IMG/VR virus record: IMGVR_UViG_3300015372_000001
Location: 16,738 to 80,737 of that record
From: a virus
Direction: 5' to 3' (one strand)
DNA: 64,000 bases
Shown here: piece by piece, positions 47,463-56,807 of the stretch
Layout: each line of letters opens with the position of its first letter
How positions within the stretch are numbered: the stretch's first letter is position 1
Notes under the pieces: model-generated
What the model was told of the DNA's origin: nothing
What the model saw: only the letters and a program-made list of their open reading frames with translations
The model's database searches: none
Translations under genes and position numbers: made by a program

Positions 47463-48286
47463 TGAAGAGCGCGTTCGGGGTCGAGCACGGCGAGTTCAGC
47501 AAGGCCGACCAGGCCACCAAGGACCGGCGGACGGCCAACACGCTCGCGGGCATGGGCGGGGCCGCGACCGGGCTGGGTGCGGCTACGGCTGGAATCGGCT
47601 ACGCCGAGCACAAGGGCAAGGACCCGATGGGGTTCATCCACACCTGGGGACAGCAGCTGGGGAGGCGGCCCTCGGCCGGGGCTCGAGCGCATGTGCTCCG
47701 CTCGGTCGCGCGTGGTCATGGGGTGCAGGCAGCCGCCGCCGGCGGGCTGGGTGCGACCTCGCTCGGGCTGTCCCACGCCTACCGGAAGAAGTCCAAGCAG
47801 GTGAGCAAGGCCGTCAACGAGAAGGACGCCTCGCTGCGAGCAGGCACGGCTGCGGTCGGAGGCACTGCTGCCGGCCTGGGCGGGTACAACGCCCAGTTCC
47901 TCGGCGGCCATGTGGCCGAGCACCAGAAGAAGTTCCGGGCCGCCCATCACCTGGTCGCGCTGCACAACATGAACGAGGTCGAGCTGGCTCCCAAGGAGCT
48001 GAAGGAGACCCTGAAGACGCGCCGGATCAGCGGCCGGGTGGCCGGGATCAAGGGTGCCGGAGCGGTGGCCTCGGCCGGGATCGCGGGAGCGGGGGCCAAG
48101 GTGGCCTACGACGCGATCAGGGGGCCGAAGAAGCAGCCGGTCTCCAAGGAGGCCGGGTTCATGCCGATGGGCCCGCGGAAGAAGGCCGGTCCTGCGAAGA
48201 TGGACGCGCTGAGGTCCGGCTACCGGATGCGCTCGGCGCGACAGGCGAAGACCCTGGGTCGGCTGGCCCGGGTGACCAGGCGGTGA
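47462..48286 (+). CDS. SAFGVEHGE-type protein (copy 1)
   Basis: 274 residues. Starts MKSAFGVEHGEFSK, then Gly/Ala-rich helical segments (GMGGAATGLGAATAGIGYAE) and a very basic C-terminus. The same N-terminal block starts the next gene. Such proteins occur in several actinophages near tail genes. Gly/Ala helices could be membrane-active. Function unknown. Confidence 0.7.
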   Translation: MKSAFGVEHGEFSKADQATKDRRTANTLAGMGGAATGLGAATAGIGYAEHKGKDPMGFIHTWGQQLGRRPSAGARAHVLRSVARGHGVQAAAAGGLGATSLGLSHAYRKKSKQVSKAVNEKDASLRAGTAAVGGTAAGLGGYNAQFLGGHVAEHQKKFRAAHHLVALHNMNEVELAPKELKETLKTRRISGRVAGIKGAGAVASAGIAGAGAKVAYDAIRGPKKQPVSKEAGFMPMGPRKKAGPAKMDALRSGYRMRSARQAKTLGRLARVTRR

Positions 48287-48294
48287 GGTGAGTC

Positions 48295-48522
48295 ATGCAG
48301 AGCGCATTCGGTGTGGAGCACGGTGAGATCAGCAAGGTGGCAGGAAGACTCGCTCTCAAGTCTGGTCGCGCGGGAGCATGGAGGGACCTCAAGCAGGGGC
48401 TGAAGGAGGGCTTCGAGTACCCGCCGAACAGGGCGATGGGGAAGCTGGCCGCGATCGGTACGGCTGCCGGTGGCGGTAGCTACGTGGGCACCAAGCAGGC
48501 CATGAAGAACAGGAAGCGCTGA
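48295..48522 (+). CDS. SAFGVEHGE-type protein (copy 2)
   Basis: 75 residues. MQSAFGVEHGEISKVAGRL, then AAIGTAAGGGSYVGTKQAM. A shorter relative of the preceding protein that shares the N-terminal tag and a Gly/Ala-rich segment. Confidence 0.7.
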   Translation: MQSAFGVEHGEISKVAGRLALKSGRAGAWRDLKQGLKEGFEYPPNRAMGKLAAIGTAAGGGSYVGTKQAMKNRKR

Positions 48523-49208
48523 TGGCGAACGTAGTCAAGCTGGTCAACGGTGGGGCGATCCAGGTCCGTACCGGAGTGATCCAGGGGATCGGCCCGGTCG
48601 GGCCCAGGGGCGCGGTCGGTCCACAGGGACAGCAGGGTGAGCAGGGCCCGGTCGGCGAGACCGGTCCGCTGGGCCAGATCCTGGCCGTCCAGGGCCGGAC
48701 CCTGATCACCGACAGCCAGGCGCTGGCCGCGAACACCGACACCGTGATCGCCTTCGGTGGGATCGACTACGACCAGCAGACCAGCTTCTTCTTCTCCTCC
48801 TCCAACATCGTGCTGCACGACCCCGGCGACTACCTGCTCAGCGTCTATCTGGTCTTCAACGACGCCGCTGCCGGGCTGAGATCGGTGTGGTTCCAGTCGG
48901 TGACCAACGGGCTGATCTCGCGCACCGACCGCTCCAGCGTGGCCGGATCCACCTTCTGCGTGGACCTGAGCTACCCGTGGCGGTGCAAGGCGGGCGAGGA
49001 GACGATCAACGTGCTGGCACGCTCTGCCCAGGCGTTGAACATCTCTGCTGGAGCGTTGACCGTGACTCGAGTCGGCTCGGGGCCGATCGGCGAGACCGGA
49101 CCGCCCGGACCGCAGGGCCCGGTGGGTGCGCAGGGAGCGCAGGGACTGAAGGGCGACCCGGGCTCTCCGGGCGCGTACGCGAGTTACGACGAGCTGGTAG
49201 GGCACTAG
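48522..49208 (+). CDS. minor tail protein with collagen-like arms
   Basis: 228 residues. Two Gly-X-Y stretches (residues about 24-50 and 185-215) flank a beta-rich domain that looks C1q/TNF-like (residues about 55-180). This is a typical trimeric fibre segment. It lies directly before the large fibre gene. Confidence 0.8.
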   Translation: MANVVKLVNGGAIQVRTGVIQGIGPVGPRGAVGPQGQQGEQGPVGETGPLGQILAVQGRTLITDSQALAANTDTVIAFGGIDYDQQTSFFFSSSNIVLHDPGDYLLSVYLVFNDAAAGLRSVWFQSVTNGLISRTDRSSVAGSTFCVDLSYPWRCKAGEETINVLARSAQALNISAGALTVTRVGSGPIGETGPPGPQGPVGAQGAQGLKGDPGSPGAYASYDELVGH

Positions 49209-49212
49209 GCCC

Positions 49213-49224
49213 TAGCATCGCCTC
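49213..49224 (+). promoter_or_regulatory. TAnnnT -10-like box at a leaderless-type start
   Basis: TAGCAT (49213-49218), six bases, then ATG 49225. No Shine-Dalgarno sequence. Confidence 0.4.
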
Positions 49225-52200
49225 ATGACCGGGGTCTATGACCATGCCCAGAGCCCTCGGCTCGGTCAACGCACCTCGGTGGAGTCCACCTACGTCCAGA
49301 TGTTCTCCGGGGACGACATCCCCGAGGCGGCCTGGACCGGCCAGCTGATCTACCGCAACGAGACCCAGGCGCTGCAGATCTTCAACGGCAACGCCTGGGA
49401 GGACGTGGTAGGCGGCACCCCGGGCACGCTGACCTTCATCGGGTCGATCCCACCGGTCGCCCAGCACATCGGTGACATCTGGCTGGACTCCGGCAACGAC
49501 AACCGGATGTACGTCTCGGCCAGCGTGGGTGCGGACGCGATCGCGGCCGGGGAGTGGGAGGCGGTCAGTGCCGGGGTGCCGCCGCTGACCGAGACCACCC
49601 ACATCTACCAGCAGGACACGCCTCCTGGCGGGGGCGATGTCCCACCGCCGAAGGACAACGACTTCTGGTACGAGACCCCGGGCAACCACCAGTACTACTA
49701 CCTGGCCACCGCTCCTGGGACGCACTGGATCGCGGTCAAGGACACCGGGATCGACCAGGCCCAGAGCACCGCCGATGCGGCTCAGGCCGCTGCCGACGCT
49801 GCTACGGCTGCGGCCAGCGCTGCTGCTGCGGCTGCGGTGGACGCCAACAACGCCGCCGCCGACGCGATGACCGCTGCCGAGGCTGCTCAGGCCACTGCGG
49901 ACGGGGCGATCACCACCTACTACCTGTCCGACCCGCCCTGGGCCAACGCTGCCTCTGGTCATGACGACAACGCCGGCGACATGTGGTTCGACATCGATGA
50001 CGGCCAGGCCTACCGCTGGAACGCGGTGACCAAGAACTGGGACGTGATCGAGGACAGCTCGATCGGAGCAGCGCTGGGTGCGGCCAACACCGCACAGGCA
50101 ACTGCGGACGCGAAGATCACCGCCTACTACGCCACCGCCCAGCCCTGGGCGAACGGGCTGACCACGCACGACCTGGACTTCGGCGACATCTGGTACGACA
50201 CCGACGACAAGAACAAGCCCTACTACTGGAAGAACGACCGGACCTGGGTCTCGGTGCGAGACGGCACCATCGCCGATGTCCAGGCCGACCACGATGCGCT
50301 GGCAGCGGTCGTGCACTCCGACCTCTTGCCGCCGACCAGCTCTCCGACTCCAGTGGTGATCGGCGGGATCGGAGCTCTGTTCGCGCGCTGGCCGGGGATC
50401 GTGAACCACGATCCGGTCGAGTACCAGGTGCACATCTCGATCACAGACAACTTCACCCCCACCGCCGACACCCTGGTGGTGACCACGCCCTCGAACTCGA
50501 TGACCATCCGGCAGCTGCCCACGGCGATGGGCGACCCGCTCACCACCGCGCTGGTCTACAACACCACCTACTACGTCAAGATCATCGCCCAGGACGTGGA
50601 TGGCGCGACTACTCCGAGCACCCAGGGCTCGGGGCAGATGGTCCAGATCACCGGACCCGACATCGCGGCCCATGAGGTCGATGCCGAGAAGATCGTGGTC
50701 GGGTCGCTGACCGGAGACCTGTTCAGCGGAACCGTGGTGACCGGTTCCACGCTCAGCACCGGAGCCTACGACCCCGATACCAAGCAGATCACCGGTGCGC
50801 GGGTAGACCTCGGGTCATCCGGTCTGATCATCGTGGACTCGGACGGGAACGAGATCACCAAGTTCCCGCTGGACCCGACCGAGCACACCTTCATCAAGCA
50901 GGCCCAGGTGGATGTGGTCTCCCTCGATGTGGCCGACAACCTCGCCCTGCACGGGACCAACAACGAGGTCTCGACCGAGGCCGAGCTGACCTTGGCCGCC
51001 GGTCCGACCGCGCCGTCCACGCCGCCGACGGTGACCCATGTCTGGGACCAGCTGCAGCTGGACATCACCACCGCGGTTCCTCCGCACACGCCCAACCCCG
51101 GCTACGACCTGGGCACCTTCGCACTCGACCCGAGCCAGATCACCTCGTTCGACTGGGTGACCACCAACGGTGGCTACTGGGCCGTGTTCCAGCAGAAGTC
51201 GGCCGGGTTCCGGGTCTGGCGGTTCAAGACCGACGGCACGATCTTGAACAACGTCGGCACCGGCCGGCCCTGGGTGGACGACTGGAACAACCGGACCAAC
51301 GTCTTCTGCACCTTCCACGACACCCTCGCTCGGCTCGACTTCCTCTGGATGCAGGACTCCGGGGACTGGTTCATCGGCGGGTCCAGGCCCGACGGGGTGA
51401 ACGAGATCAACTTCATCCCCAGGGCCTGGATCATCGACGTGACCAAGCCGCCGGCGCTCGCCTACGACGTGGCCGGGAACAAGTACATGCTGCTCCAGCA
51501 GAGCGGGGCGAACACGGTCGTGCGGCGGTTCCACCTGGTGGCTGGCTCCGGCGGGATCTTCGGCACCGCGGTGGTCGATGGAGCGGACTTCTCCATGTCC
51601 GGGTTCAACGCCGGCTCTCGGTACAACGGCCTGGTCTATGGCAGCCAGGTCGGCACCGGTACTCGGTATGCGCTCGCCGCCGACTCCTTGCAACAGGTCA
51701 CGGTGTGGGACACCACCTCGACCGGCTACAAGGTCGGCAGCGGTGTCTACGAGTCGTGGTTCAAGCCGACTGCCAACTCACGCGGGTTCTGTCATGACGG
51801 CACCAAGTTCGCCTCGGTGGACGGGACCGGCCTGATCACCTTCTACGCCGACTGGACCTGGACCGAGTACCCGGTCACCACCTACATCGGGGCATCGGCC
51901 TACGACAGCGATGCTGCCGGGGCCGGTGGGACTCACGAGACTCCGGTCGGGATTCCGTTGAAGCAGTTCACCCAGATCCGCCGGGCCAAGCTGCAGGTCA
52001 CCATGCCGGAGACCAACGACTCCGGCGGCAACAACGACCCGGACAAGTGGCGGATCTACTACCTGCGGTCGGCGTCGGTACCGACCGACGGGACCGGGTT
52101 CAAGCTGGCCGGCACGATCGGTTCTCCCTCTGCGCCCACCTCGATCTCTCCACCCCTGAGCGCGAATCCGGCTGGAGCCGCACCGCCTGGCGGGCTGCAG

Positions 52201-52914
52201 GGCACCGCCGGTGCGAACAACACCTTCCCCGGTGCGAACCCGGCCCGGATCGAGAGCGGCGAGGGTCCGACCCCGCTGATCCAGCTGGTCGGGGACGGGT
52301 CCGGCAAGGTCGGTCCATTGAGCTGGAATGCCTCCGGTGTGCTGCTCACCACTCCGATGCCGCCCGGCTCGATCATGATGTGGGCGACCGCGACCCCGCC
52401 GACTGGCTGGCTGATCTGTGACGGGTCCTCGAAGCTGAACGGTGACTACCCAGCTCTGTCGGCGGTGATCCGAGGAACCTACGGCGGGGCAGACGGATCG
52501 CACTTCTACCTGCCGGACCTGAAGTCCAGGTTCCCGATCGGGGCCGGGCTAGCAGCCGCACTGGGCAACAGCGACACCTTGCCGGGCGTGCTGGACGACG
52601 CCACCCGGTCCGGGAAGTTCACCCACGCGCACGGACACAACCACAATCACGCCGGCCCGAACCACCAGCACACCGGCCCGAACCACCAGCACCTCATCAC
52701 GGTCACCAACGCCCAGAACGCCTCGGGTACCGCAACCACCCGCGTGGTCACCGTGGGTGGCTCGCCTGCGCTAGGCGGCGGGAACGGTGTCACCAACTTC
52801 GAGGGCACCGAGTTGACCGGCTTAGGTGGCACCGGACTCACCGATGACGACAACACCAGCGGTGGCAGCACCGGGCACGCCTACACCGCACTCAACTTCA
52901 TCATCAAAACCTAG
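49225..52914 (+). CDS. tail fibre protein with phage tail collar domain
   Basis: 1229 residues. Beta-rich N-terminal repeats (GDIWLD/GDMWFD/GDIWYD with W-containing modules) alternate with Ala-rich coiled coils (residues about 170-225). A fibronectin III-like domain spans nt 50310-50630. A beta-propeller-like region follows. The C-terminus has a tail-collar motif (GSIMMWATATPPTGWLICDG, nt 52366-52560) and a His-rich HAHGHNHNH cluster of the collar fold. Host receptor binding is inferred. Confidence 0.88.
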   Translation: MTGVYDHAQSPRLGQRTSVESTYVQMFSGDDIPEAAWTGQLIYRNETQALQIFNGNAWEDVVGGTPGTLTFIGSIPPVAQHIGDIWLDSGNDNRMYVSASVGADAIAAGEWEAVSAGVPPLTETTHIYQQDTPPGGGDVPPPKDNDFWYETPGNHQYYYLATAPGTHWIAVKDTGIDQAQSTADAAQAAADAATAAASAAAAAAVDANNAAADAMTAAEAAQATADGAITTYYLSDPPWANAASGHDDNAGDMWFDIDDGQAYRWNAVTKNWDVIEDSSIGAALGAANTAQATADAKITAYYATAQPWANGLTTHDLDFGDIWYDTDDKNKPYYWKNDRTWVSVRDGTIADVQADHDALAAVVHSDLLPPTSSPTPVVIGGIGALFARWPGIVNHDPVEYQVHISITDNFTPTADTLVVTTPSNSMTIRQLPTAMGDPLTTALVYNTTYYVKIIAQDVDGATTPSTQGSGQMVQITGPDIAAHEVDAEKIVVGSLTGDLFSGTVVTGSTLSTGAYDPDTKQITGARVDLGSSGLIIVDSDGNEITKFPLDPTEHTFIKQAQVDVVSLDVADNLALHGTNNEVSTEAELTLAAGPTAPSTPPTVTHVWDQLQLDITTAVPPHTPNPGYDLGTFALDPSQITSFDWVTTNGGYWAVFQQKSAGFRVWRFKTDGTILNNVGTGRPWVDDWNNRTNVFCTFHDTLARLDFLWMQDSGDWFIGGSRPDGVNEINFIPRAWIIDVTKPPALAYDVAGNKYMLLQQSGANTVVRRFHLVAGSGGIFGTAVVDGADFSMSGFNAGSRYNGLVYGSQVGTGTRYALAADSLQQVTVWDTTSTGYKVGSGVYESWFKPTANSRGFCHDGTKFASVDGTGLITFYADWTWTEYPVTTYIGASAYDSDAAGAGGTHETPVGIPLKQFTQIRRAKLQVTMPETNDSGGNNDPDKWRIYYLRSASVPTDGTGFKLAGTIGSPSAPTSISPPLSANPAGAAPPGGLQGTAGANNTFPGANPARIESGEGPTPLIQLVGDGSGKVGPLSWNASGVLLTTPMPPGSIMMWATATPPTGWLICDGSSKLNGDYPALSAVIRGTYGGADGSHFYLPDLKSRFPIGAGLAAALGNSDTLPGVLDDATRSGKFTHAHGHNHNHAGPNHQHTGPNHQHLITVTNAQNASGTATTRVVTVGGSPALGGGNGVTNFEGTELTGLGGTGLTDDDNTSGGSTGHAYTALNFIIKT

Positions 52915-52922
52915 GAGAGCCG

Positions 52923-53195
52923 ATGAGCTACACCACGATGGTCGAGATCGCCAACAACGTCTCGCTGCTGCACCGGGTGGCTGCTGCCGCGGCCGCCGAG
53001 GGCCTGCAGACCGATCCACTCGCCTGGGCCCAGGAGCACAGCTGGTTGATCGCGTCCCAGCCAGGTTGGGCCGATGCCTGGCAGTACGCCATCGACACGG
53101 CCACCGACGACGTGAACCCGGATACCGGGATGCGGCCCGGGGTGATCAACGACCAGATGATCCTGTCCGCGGTGCAGGCGCTCCTGGCCGCATAG
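52923..53195 (+). CDS. conserved small phage protein
   Basis: 90 residues behind GGAGAG. MVEIANNVSLLHRVAAAAA, WAQEHSWLIASQPGWADAW and INDQMILSAVQALLAA match a small protein found next to tail fibres in many actinophages. Function unknown. Confidence 0.75.
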   Translation: MSYTTMVEIANNVSLLHRVAAAAAAEGLQTDPLAWAQEHSWLIASQPGWADAWQYAIDTATDDVNPDTGMRPGVINDQMILSAVQALLAA

Positions 53196-53245
53196 GCGGG
53201 TGGCTCGCCTGGGGATGATGGTGATGTGCCTCTAAGGAGGGTGCG

Positions 53246-53623
53246 ATGACAGTCGAGAGCCCTACCCGCGTGGCCCGCTGCCTGGGCTTCCTGGTCTACT
53301 GCGTGGGGATCATCTTCTGGGCGATCTCCGGACCGGACCCGATCGACATCGCCGAGTGGATCGCGGTCGTCCTGTCCGCCGTCGCGATCGTGGGGCTGGC
53401 TGCTCACGCCACCACCAAGTTCAACCTGCCCGGCGAGCACTACGCCTACCTGGTGACCGGGTTCGCCGGAGCCACCTCGGCCATGCTGTACGTGGTCGAC
53501 AACGAGGACACCGGAGAGTGGAACGTCTACCTGACCCTGCTGCTGATTGCGCCAGCAGTGCTGTCCTATGGCGCATACCTGACCATGGACGTAGAGGGCC
53601 GGGGGACACATGACACTAGATGA
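53246..53623 (+). CDS. membrane protein
   Basis: 125 residues behind AAGGAGGG. Four hydrophobic segments: LGFLVYCVGIIFWAI, IAVVLSAVAIVGLAAHA, AYLVTGFAGATSAMLYVV and LTLLLIAPAVLSYGAYL. Overlaps the next gene by 14 nt. Possible holin-associated protein. Confidence 0.7.
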   Translation: MTVESPTRVARCLGFLVYCVGIIFWAISGPDPIDIAEWIAVVLSAVAIVGLAAHATTKFNLPGEHYAYLVTGFAGATSAMLYVVDNEDTGEWNVYLTLLLIAPAVLSYGAYLTMDVEGRGTHDTR

Positions 53624-53795
53624 GGGAACCAGAGAGATCCTTGTGCTGCTGATCACCACCTCCGGGACGGTGGCGGTGGCCTACTTCAAGACCCACCCGG
53701 GGCCGAACACCAGACGAATCCAGCAGGAGCAGGACGAGGACCGTGCCGCCGGCAATGCGGTGCGCGCACAGGACCGCAACGATCCGGGTGCGTAG
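53610..53795 (+). CDS. small membrane protein, holin-like
   Basis: 61 residues. One transmembrane helix (EILVLLITTSGTVAVAYF) and a charged tail RRIQQEQDEDRAAGNAVRAQ. Placement with another membrane protein suggests part of a lysis set. Not proven. Confidence 0.62.
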   Translation: MTLDEGTREILVLLITTSGTVAVAYFKTHPGPNTRRIQQEQDEDRAAGNAVRAQDRNDPGA

Positions 53796-53829
53796 CGCTG
53801 GATGAGACGATGACGATGAGGAGGTTGCC

Positions 53830-54162
53830 ATGCCGACCAACACCCCGATCGCAGGCTTCCGGATCCCGGTAGGCGGCGACGACCCGGATGTCGTAGACGA
53901 CCTGACCCAGTTCGCTCTGGGCGTCGAGAAGCGGGTGATCGCGGTCTTCGCCACCCCGTCCGCCCGGGACACCGCGTACACCGGGAGGCTCGAGGAGGGG
54001 CTGTTTGCCTTCACCAAGGACCAGAACCAGCTCTGGTACTACTCCGGGGCGGCCTGGGTCGAGTTCGTGCCGAGCACCGGGCAGAAGATCGGCTCCGGAC
54101 CATCGGTGCCGTCCAACTCCGACCCGACCTACGCCAACAACGACGTGTTCTTCAAGGTGTGA
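53830..54162 (+). CDS. minor tail or fibre-associated protein
   Basis: 110 residues behind GAGGAGG. IAGFRIPVGGDDPDVVDDLT is common at the start of fibre-linked proteins in actinophages; LWYYSGAAWVEFVPS resembles the repeat module of the large fibre. Structural role inferred. Confidence 0.72.
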   Translation: MPTNTPIAGFRIPVGGDDPDVVDDLTQFALGVEKRVIAVFATPSARDTAYTGRLEEGLFAFTKDQNQLWYYSGAAWVEFVPSTGQKIGSGPSVPSNSDPTYANNDVFFKV

Positions 54163-54163
54163 G

Positions 54164-55288
54164 ATGTCGCTGCACATCAAGGTCGATGGAGTCTGGGTCG
54201 AGGCTCAGCGCCCGTACCTGAAGCGGAACGGGGTCTGGGTCGCGGCGGACGAGGCCTGGGTGAAGCGCTCCGGTGCCTGGGTGCGGGCCTACGAGTTCGA
54301 TGTCATCCCACCGAACCCGCCGGAGATCACCCTGCAGATAGTCGAGGACTTCGACACGGTGCACGGCCAGCGGAAGCTGAAGACCCGCTACATCAAGGTC
54401 GGCACCCGGCTGCCTGGGGCGGCCAACGATCCCGATGCTCGGCTGACTCGGGTGCTGACCACCTACCACGGCGACGCCCCGACCACCCAGTTCGGCGGCA
54501 CCTACACCACCACTCCCGATCATGACTGGACCGGCGAGCCGTGGAGCGAGTGGCGCTACAACAAGTACGGCGACCACAACAACACCTCGAACTACACCTA
54601 CAAGCAGTGGCCGCCGAACGTGACTGCCGGGTACACCATCCCCGGGGACAAGGACTACCACTTCACCGGCTGGAGCCTGGACGACGCCGGCAACTGGAGC
54701 GTGGCCACCCCGACTAAGATCCACATCCCCAAGGACTCGGTGGAGACTCCGAACATCATCGTCAAGGACGCCCGGTTCCAGCCGAACACCTCCGGGAGCT
54801 GGCGCAGCAACGGGTACCAGGGCGGGGACCTGATCCAGCAGAACAACCCGAAGAGCCAGGGGCTGTGGTTCCACGGCAACCAGTTCACCGACTCAGTCGG
54901 CACGCAGGGTGCGCCGACCATCCGCAAGGCCCAGATCAAGATCACCCGTGAGGGCAAAGACGAGGACAACGGCTCGGCCAGCGCCAACATCTACCTGTTC
55001 TGGCACGGCTACATCAACCCCAACGCACTGCCGAACCCGAACGCGCCGGGCGGGATCACCCAGCACGGGATCAACAAGGTCGGGCAGCTGGCCAAGGGCG
55101 AGTCCAAGTGGTTCGACCTGCCGGAGGTGTACTTCAACAACCTCAAGAACGACATCAAGGGGTTCGGGCTGTACTGGAAGGACCCGGACAAGGCGTCGGC
55201 CTTCGCAGCCGACTACTCCCGGATCGTGTCGACCAGCCAGGCACTGCGATGTGGTGAGGTCTACATCGTGTGGGAAGAGAAACTCTAG
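54164..55288 (+). CDS. minor tail protein with N-terminal WV repeats
   Basis: 374 residues from ATG 54164. The first 45 residues hold three short tandem repeats (DGVWVEA, NGVWVAADE, SGAWVRAYE). The rest is beta-rich with Asn/Gly/Trp. Longer upstream frame shadows the previous gene. Probably a tail-fibre or tip protein. Confidence 0.72.
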   Translation: MSLHIKVDGVWVEAQRPYLKRNGVWVAADEAWVKRSGAWVRAYEFDVIPPNPPEITLQIVEDFDTVHGQRKLKTRYIKVGTRLPGAANDPDARLTRVLTTYHGDAPTTQFGGTYTTTPDHDWTGEPWSEWRYNKYGDHNNTSNYTYKQWPPNVTAGYTIPGDKDYHFTGWSLDDAGNWSVATPTKIHIPKDSVETPNIIVKDARFQPNTSGSWRSNGYQGGDLIQQNNPKSQGLWFHGNQFTDSVGTQGAPTIRKAQIKITREGKDEDNGSASANIYLFWHGYINPNALPNPNAPGGITQHGINKVGQLAKGESKWFDLPEVYFNNLKNDIKGFGLYWKDPDKASAFAADYSRIVSTSQALRCGEVYIVWEEKL

Positions 55289-55296
55289 GAGGAAGC

Positions 55297-55458
55297 ATGG
55301 CCAAGAGCACCAACCCCAACCAGGACACCGAGTACGACAACCCCGGTGTCGAGGGCCAGCTGCTCTACCCCGAGGTAGAGGTGGACCAGGAGCGGGCAGC
55401 CGCCTTCGCCGGCGGCAAGGTGGATTCACTCTACGACGAGGACGAGGAGGACGAGTGA
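55297..55458 (+). CDS. small acidic protein (tandem copy 1)
   Basis: 53 residues behind AGGAGGA. VEGQLLYPEVEVDQERAAAF and VDSLYDEDEEDE. The motif GQ[LI]LYPxxEVD recurs in the next gene. Confidence 0.65.
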   Translation: MAKSTNPNQDTEYDNPGVEGQLLYPEVEVDQERAAAFAGGKVDSLYDEDEEDE

Positions 55459-55667
55459 TGGCCGACACTGAGCCGAACCAGCCACCGGAGGACAACCCGG
55501 TGATGTACACCACCCACGCCGACGATGCCGGGATCGTCGGGCAGATCCTTTACCCGACCACCGAGGTGGATGCCTACCGGGCCGGTGAGTACGCGGCCGG
55601 GAGCGTGGACACCCTGGAGATCAGCGACGACGAGACCTGGCCACCCGAGGAGGAGCCCGAGGCATGA
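55458..55667 (+). CDS. small acidic protein (tandem copy 2)
   Basis: 69 residues from ATG 55458 (TGATG overlap). IVGQILYPTTEVDAYRAGEY and SVDTLE align with copy 1, showing tandem duplication. Function unknown. Confidence 0.68.
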   Translation: MADTEPNQPPEDNPVMYTTHADDAGIVGQILYPTTEVDAYRAGEYAAGSVDTLEISDDETWPPEEEPEA

Positions 55668-55828
55668 GTGATGAGCCGTCGGTGGAGGAGCCCCTCGCGG
55701 ACGAGGCAGACCTGGAGGAAGAGGGTCTGGAGGTCGACTTCGACCCAGATGAGGAGATCGAGCCGGACGACTCCGACGACCCGGGCCCGGGCGGAAACCT
55801 GGGCATCGAGGAAGGCGAGGACGGATGA
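55664..55828 (+). CDS. small acidic protein
   Basis: 54 residues, over 40% Asp/Glu, coupled to both neighbours by ATGA overlaps. No motif. Directly precedes the M23 peptidase gene. Confidence 0.62.
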   Translation: MSDEPSVEEPLADEADLEEEGLEVDFDPDEEIEPDDSDDPGPGGNLGIEEGEDG

Positions 55829-56262
55829 GACCGGTCAACGCCGCGATCGGCACGCCGTACGGCAGGCGCGGCCCGTGGTGGTCGTGCCGGCGGGACTCCC
55901 GGGGCAACGGGATCCACACCGGGGTTGACTTCCCGGCCGCGATCGGGACCACCGTGATCGCGGCCCGGGGCGGCCGGGTGGTCTACGCCAACCACGGCTC
56001 CGCCTTCGGCTTCCACCAGCTCGAGATCGTGCACGGCGACGGCACCCGGGACTTCTACGCCCACATGCGCACCCGGAGCGTGCCCAACGGGTCCCGGGTC
56101 CGGGCCGGGCGCAAGATCGGCGAGGTCGGGGCCGAGGGCAACGTGACCGGGCCGCACCTGCACTTCGAGCGGCACTCGGTCGCGACCGGGGGCTGGTCGT
56201 GCTCGATCGTGCGCAACCCGCAGCCCTCGATCGACTTCAAGCCGAGATGGAAGAAGAAGTAG
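55825..56262 (+). CDS. M23 peptidase, endolysin component
   Basis: 145 residues. HTGVDFPA (His31, Asp35), FYAHM and HLHFERH (His111, His113) form the zinc site of lysostaphin-type endopeptidases. It cuts peptide cross-links in peptidoglycan. No wall-binding domain or signal is seen. Its TAG is followed immediately by the ATG of the M15 gene. Confidence 0.88.
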   Translation: MRPVNAAIGTPYGRRGPWWSCRRDSRGNGIHTGVDFPAAIGTTVIAARGGRVVYANHGSAFGFHQLEIVHGDGTRDFYAHMRTRSVPNGSRVRAGRKIGEVGAEGNVTGPHLHFERHSVATGGWSCSIVRNPQPSIDFKPRWKKK

Positions 56263-56799
56263 ATGGCCGTCTCGCAGAACGGCTGGCAGGTCCTGGGCGG
56301 GAGCTTCGACGGCCCCTTCCCGCGGCTGCGGAACTGGAGGATCCCCGGGGCGACCCGGCAGCTGCCGCTGCGAGACGGCTCGGCAGGGTTTCTGCTGGTG
56401 CACATGGCGACCTGGTTCGACCGCAACATCGAGAAGATCGATCCCGGCTTCGATGACTGGGGCTGGTCCCCGCGCCGGATCGGCAACACCGACGTGTGGT
56501 CCAACCATGCCTCGGGGACCGCGGAGGACCTGAACGCCGACCGTCATCCGCAGGGCCGGTCGGCCTCGCTGAGCTTCTCCACCCTGGAGATCACCAACAT
56601 CCACCGTCGGCTGGGGATGTACAAGGACTGCGTGCGCTGGGGCGGCGACTTCCGTTCGATCCCGGACCCGATGCACTTCGAGATCGCCAAGGACCCGGTG
56701 GCGGTCGAACAGCGCGCCCGGTACCTGTGCGGGCGCGGTGCGATCGGCAGAGCGGTACTGGCTGCGAACCCCGGAGCCAGATCGGTGATCTTCACCTAG
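56263..56799 (+). CDS. M15 peptidase, endolysin component
   Basis: 178 residues. SNHASGTAEDLNADRH (His near residue 82, Asp near 89) and DPMHFEI (His near 139) match the zinc ligands of D,D- or L-Ala-D-Glu endopeptidases (VanY/M15). It probably acts with the M23 enzyme as a split lysin. Confidence 0.83.
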   Translation: MAVSQNGWQVLGGSFDGPFPRLRNWRIPGATRQLPLRDGSAGFLLVHMATWFDRNIEKIDPGFDDWGWSPRRIGNTDVWSNHASGTAEDLNADRHPQGRSASLSFSTLEITNIHRRLGMYKDCVRWGGDFRSIPDPMHFEIAKDPVAVEQRARYLCGRGAIGRAVLAANPGARSVIFT

Positions 56800-56807
56800 G
56801 AGGAACC

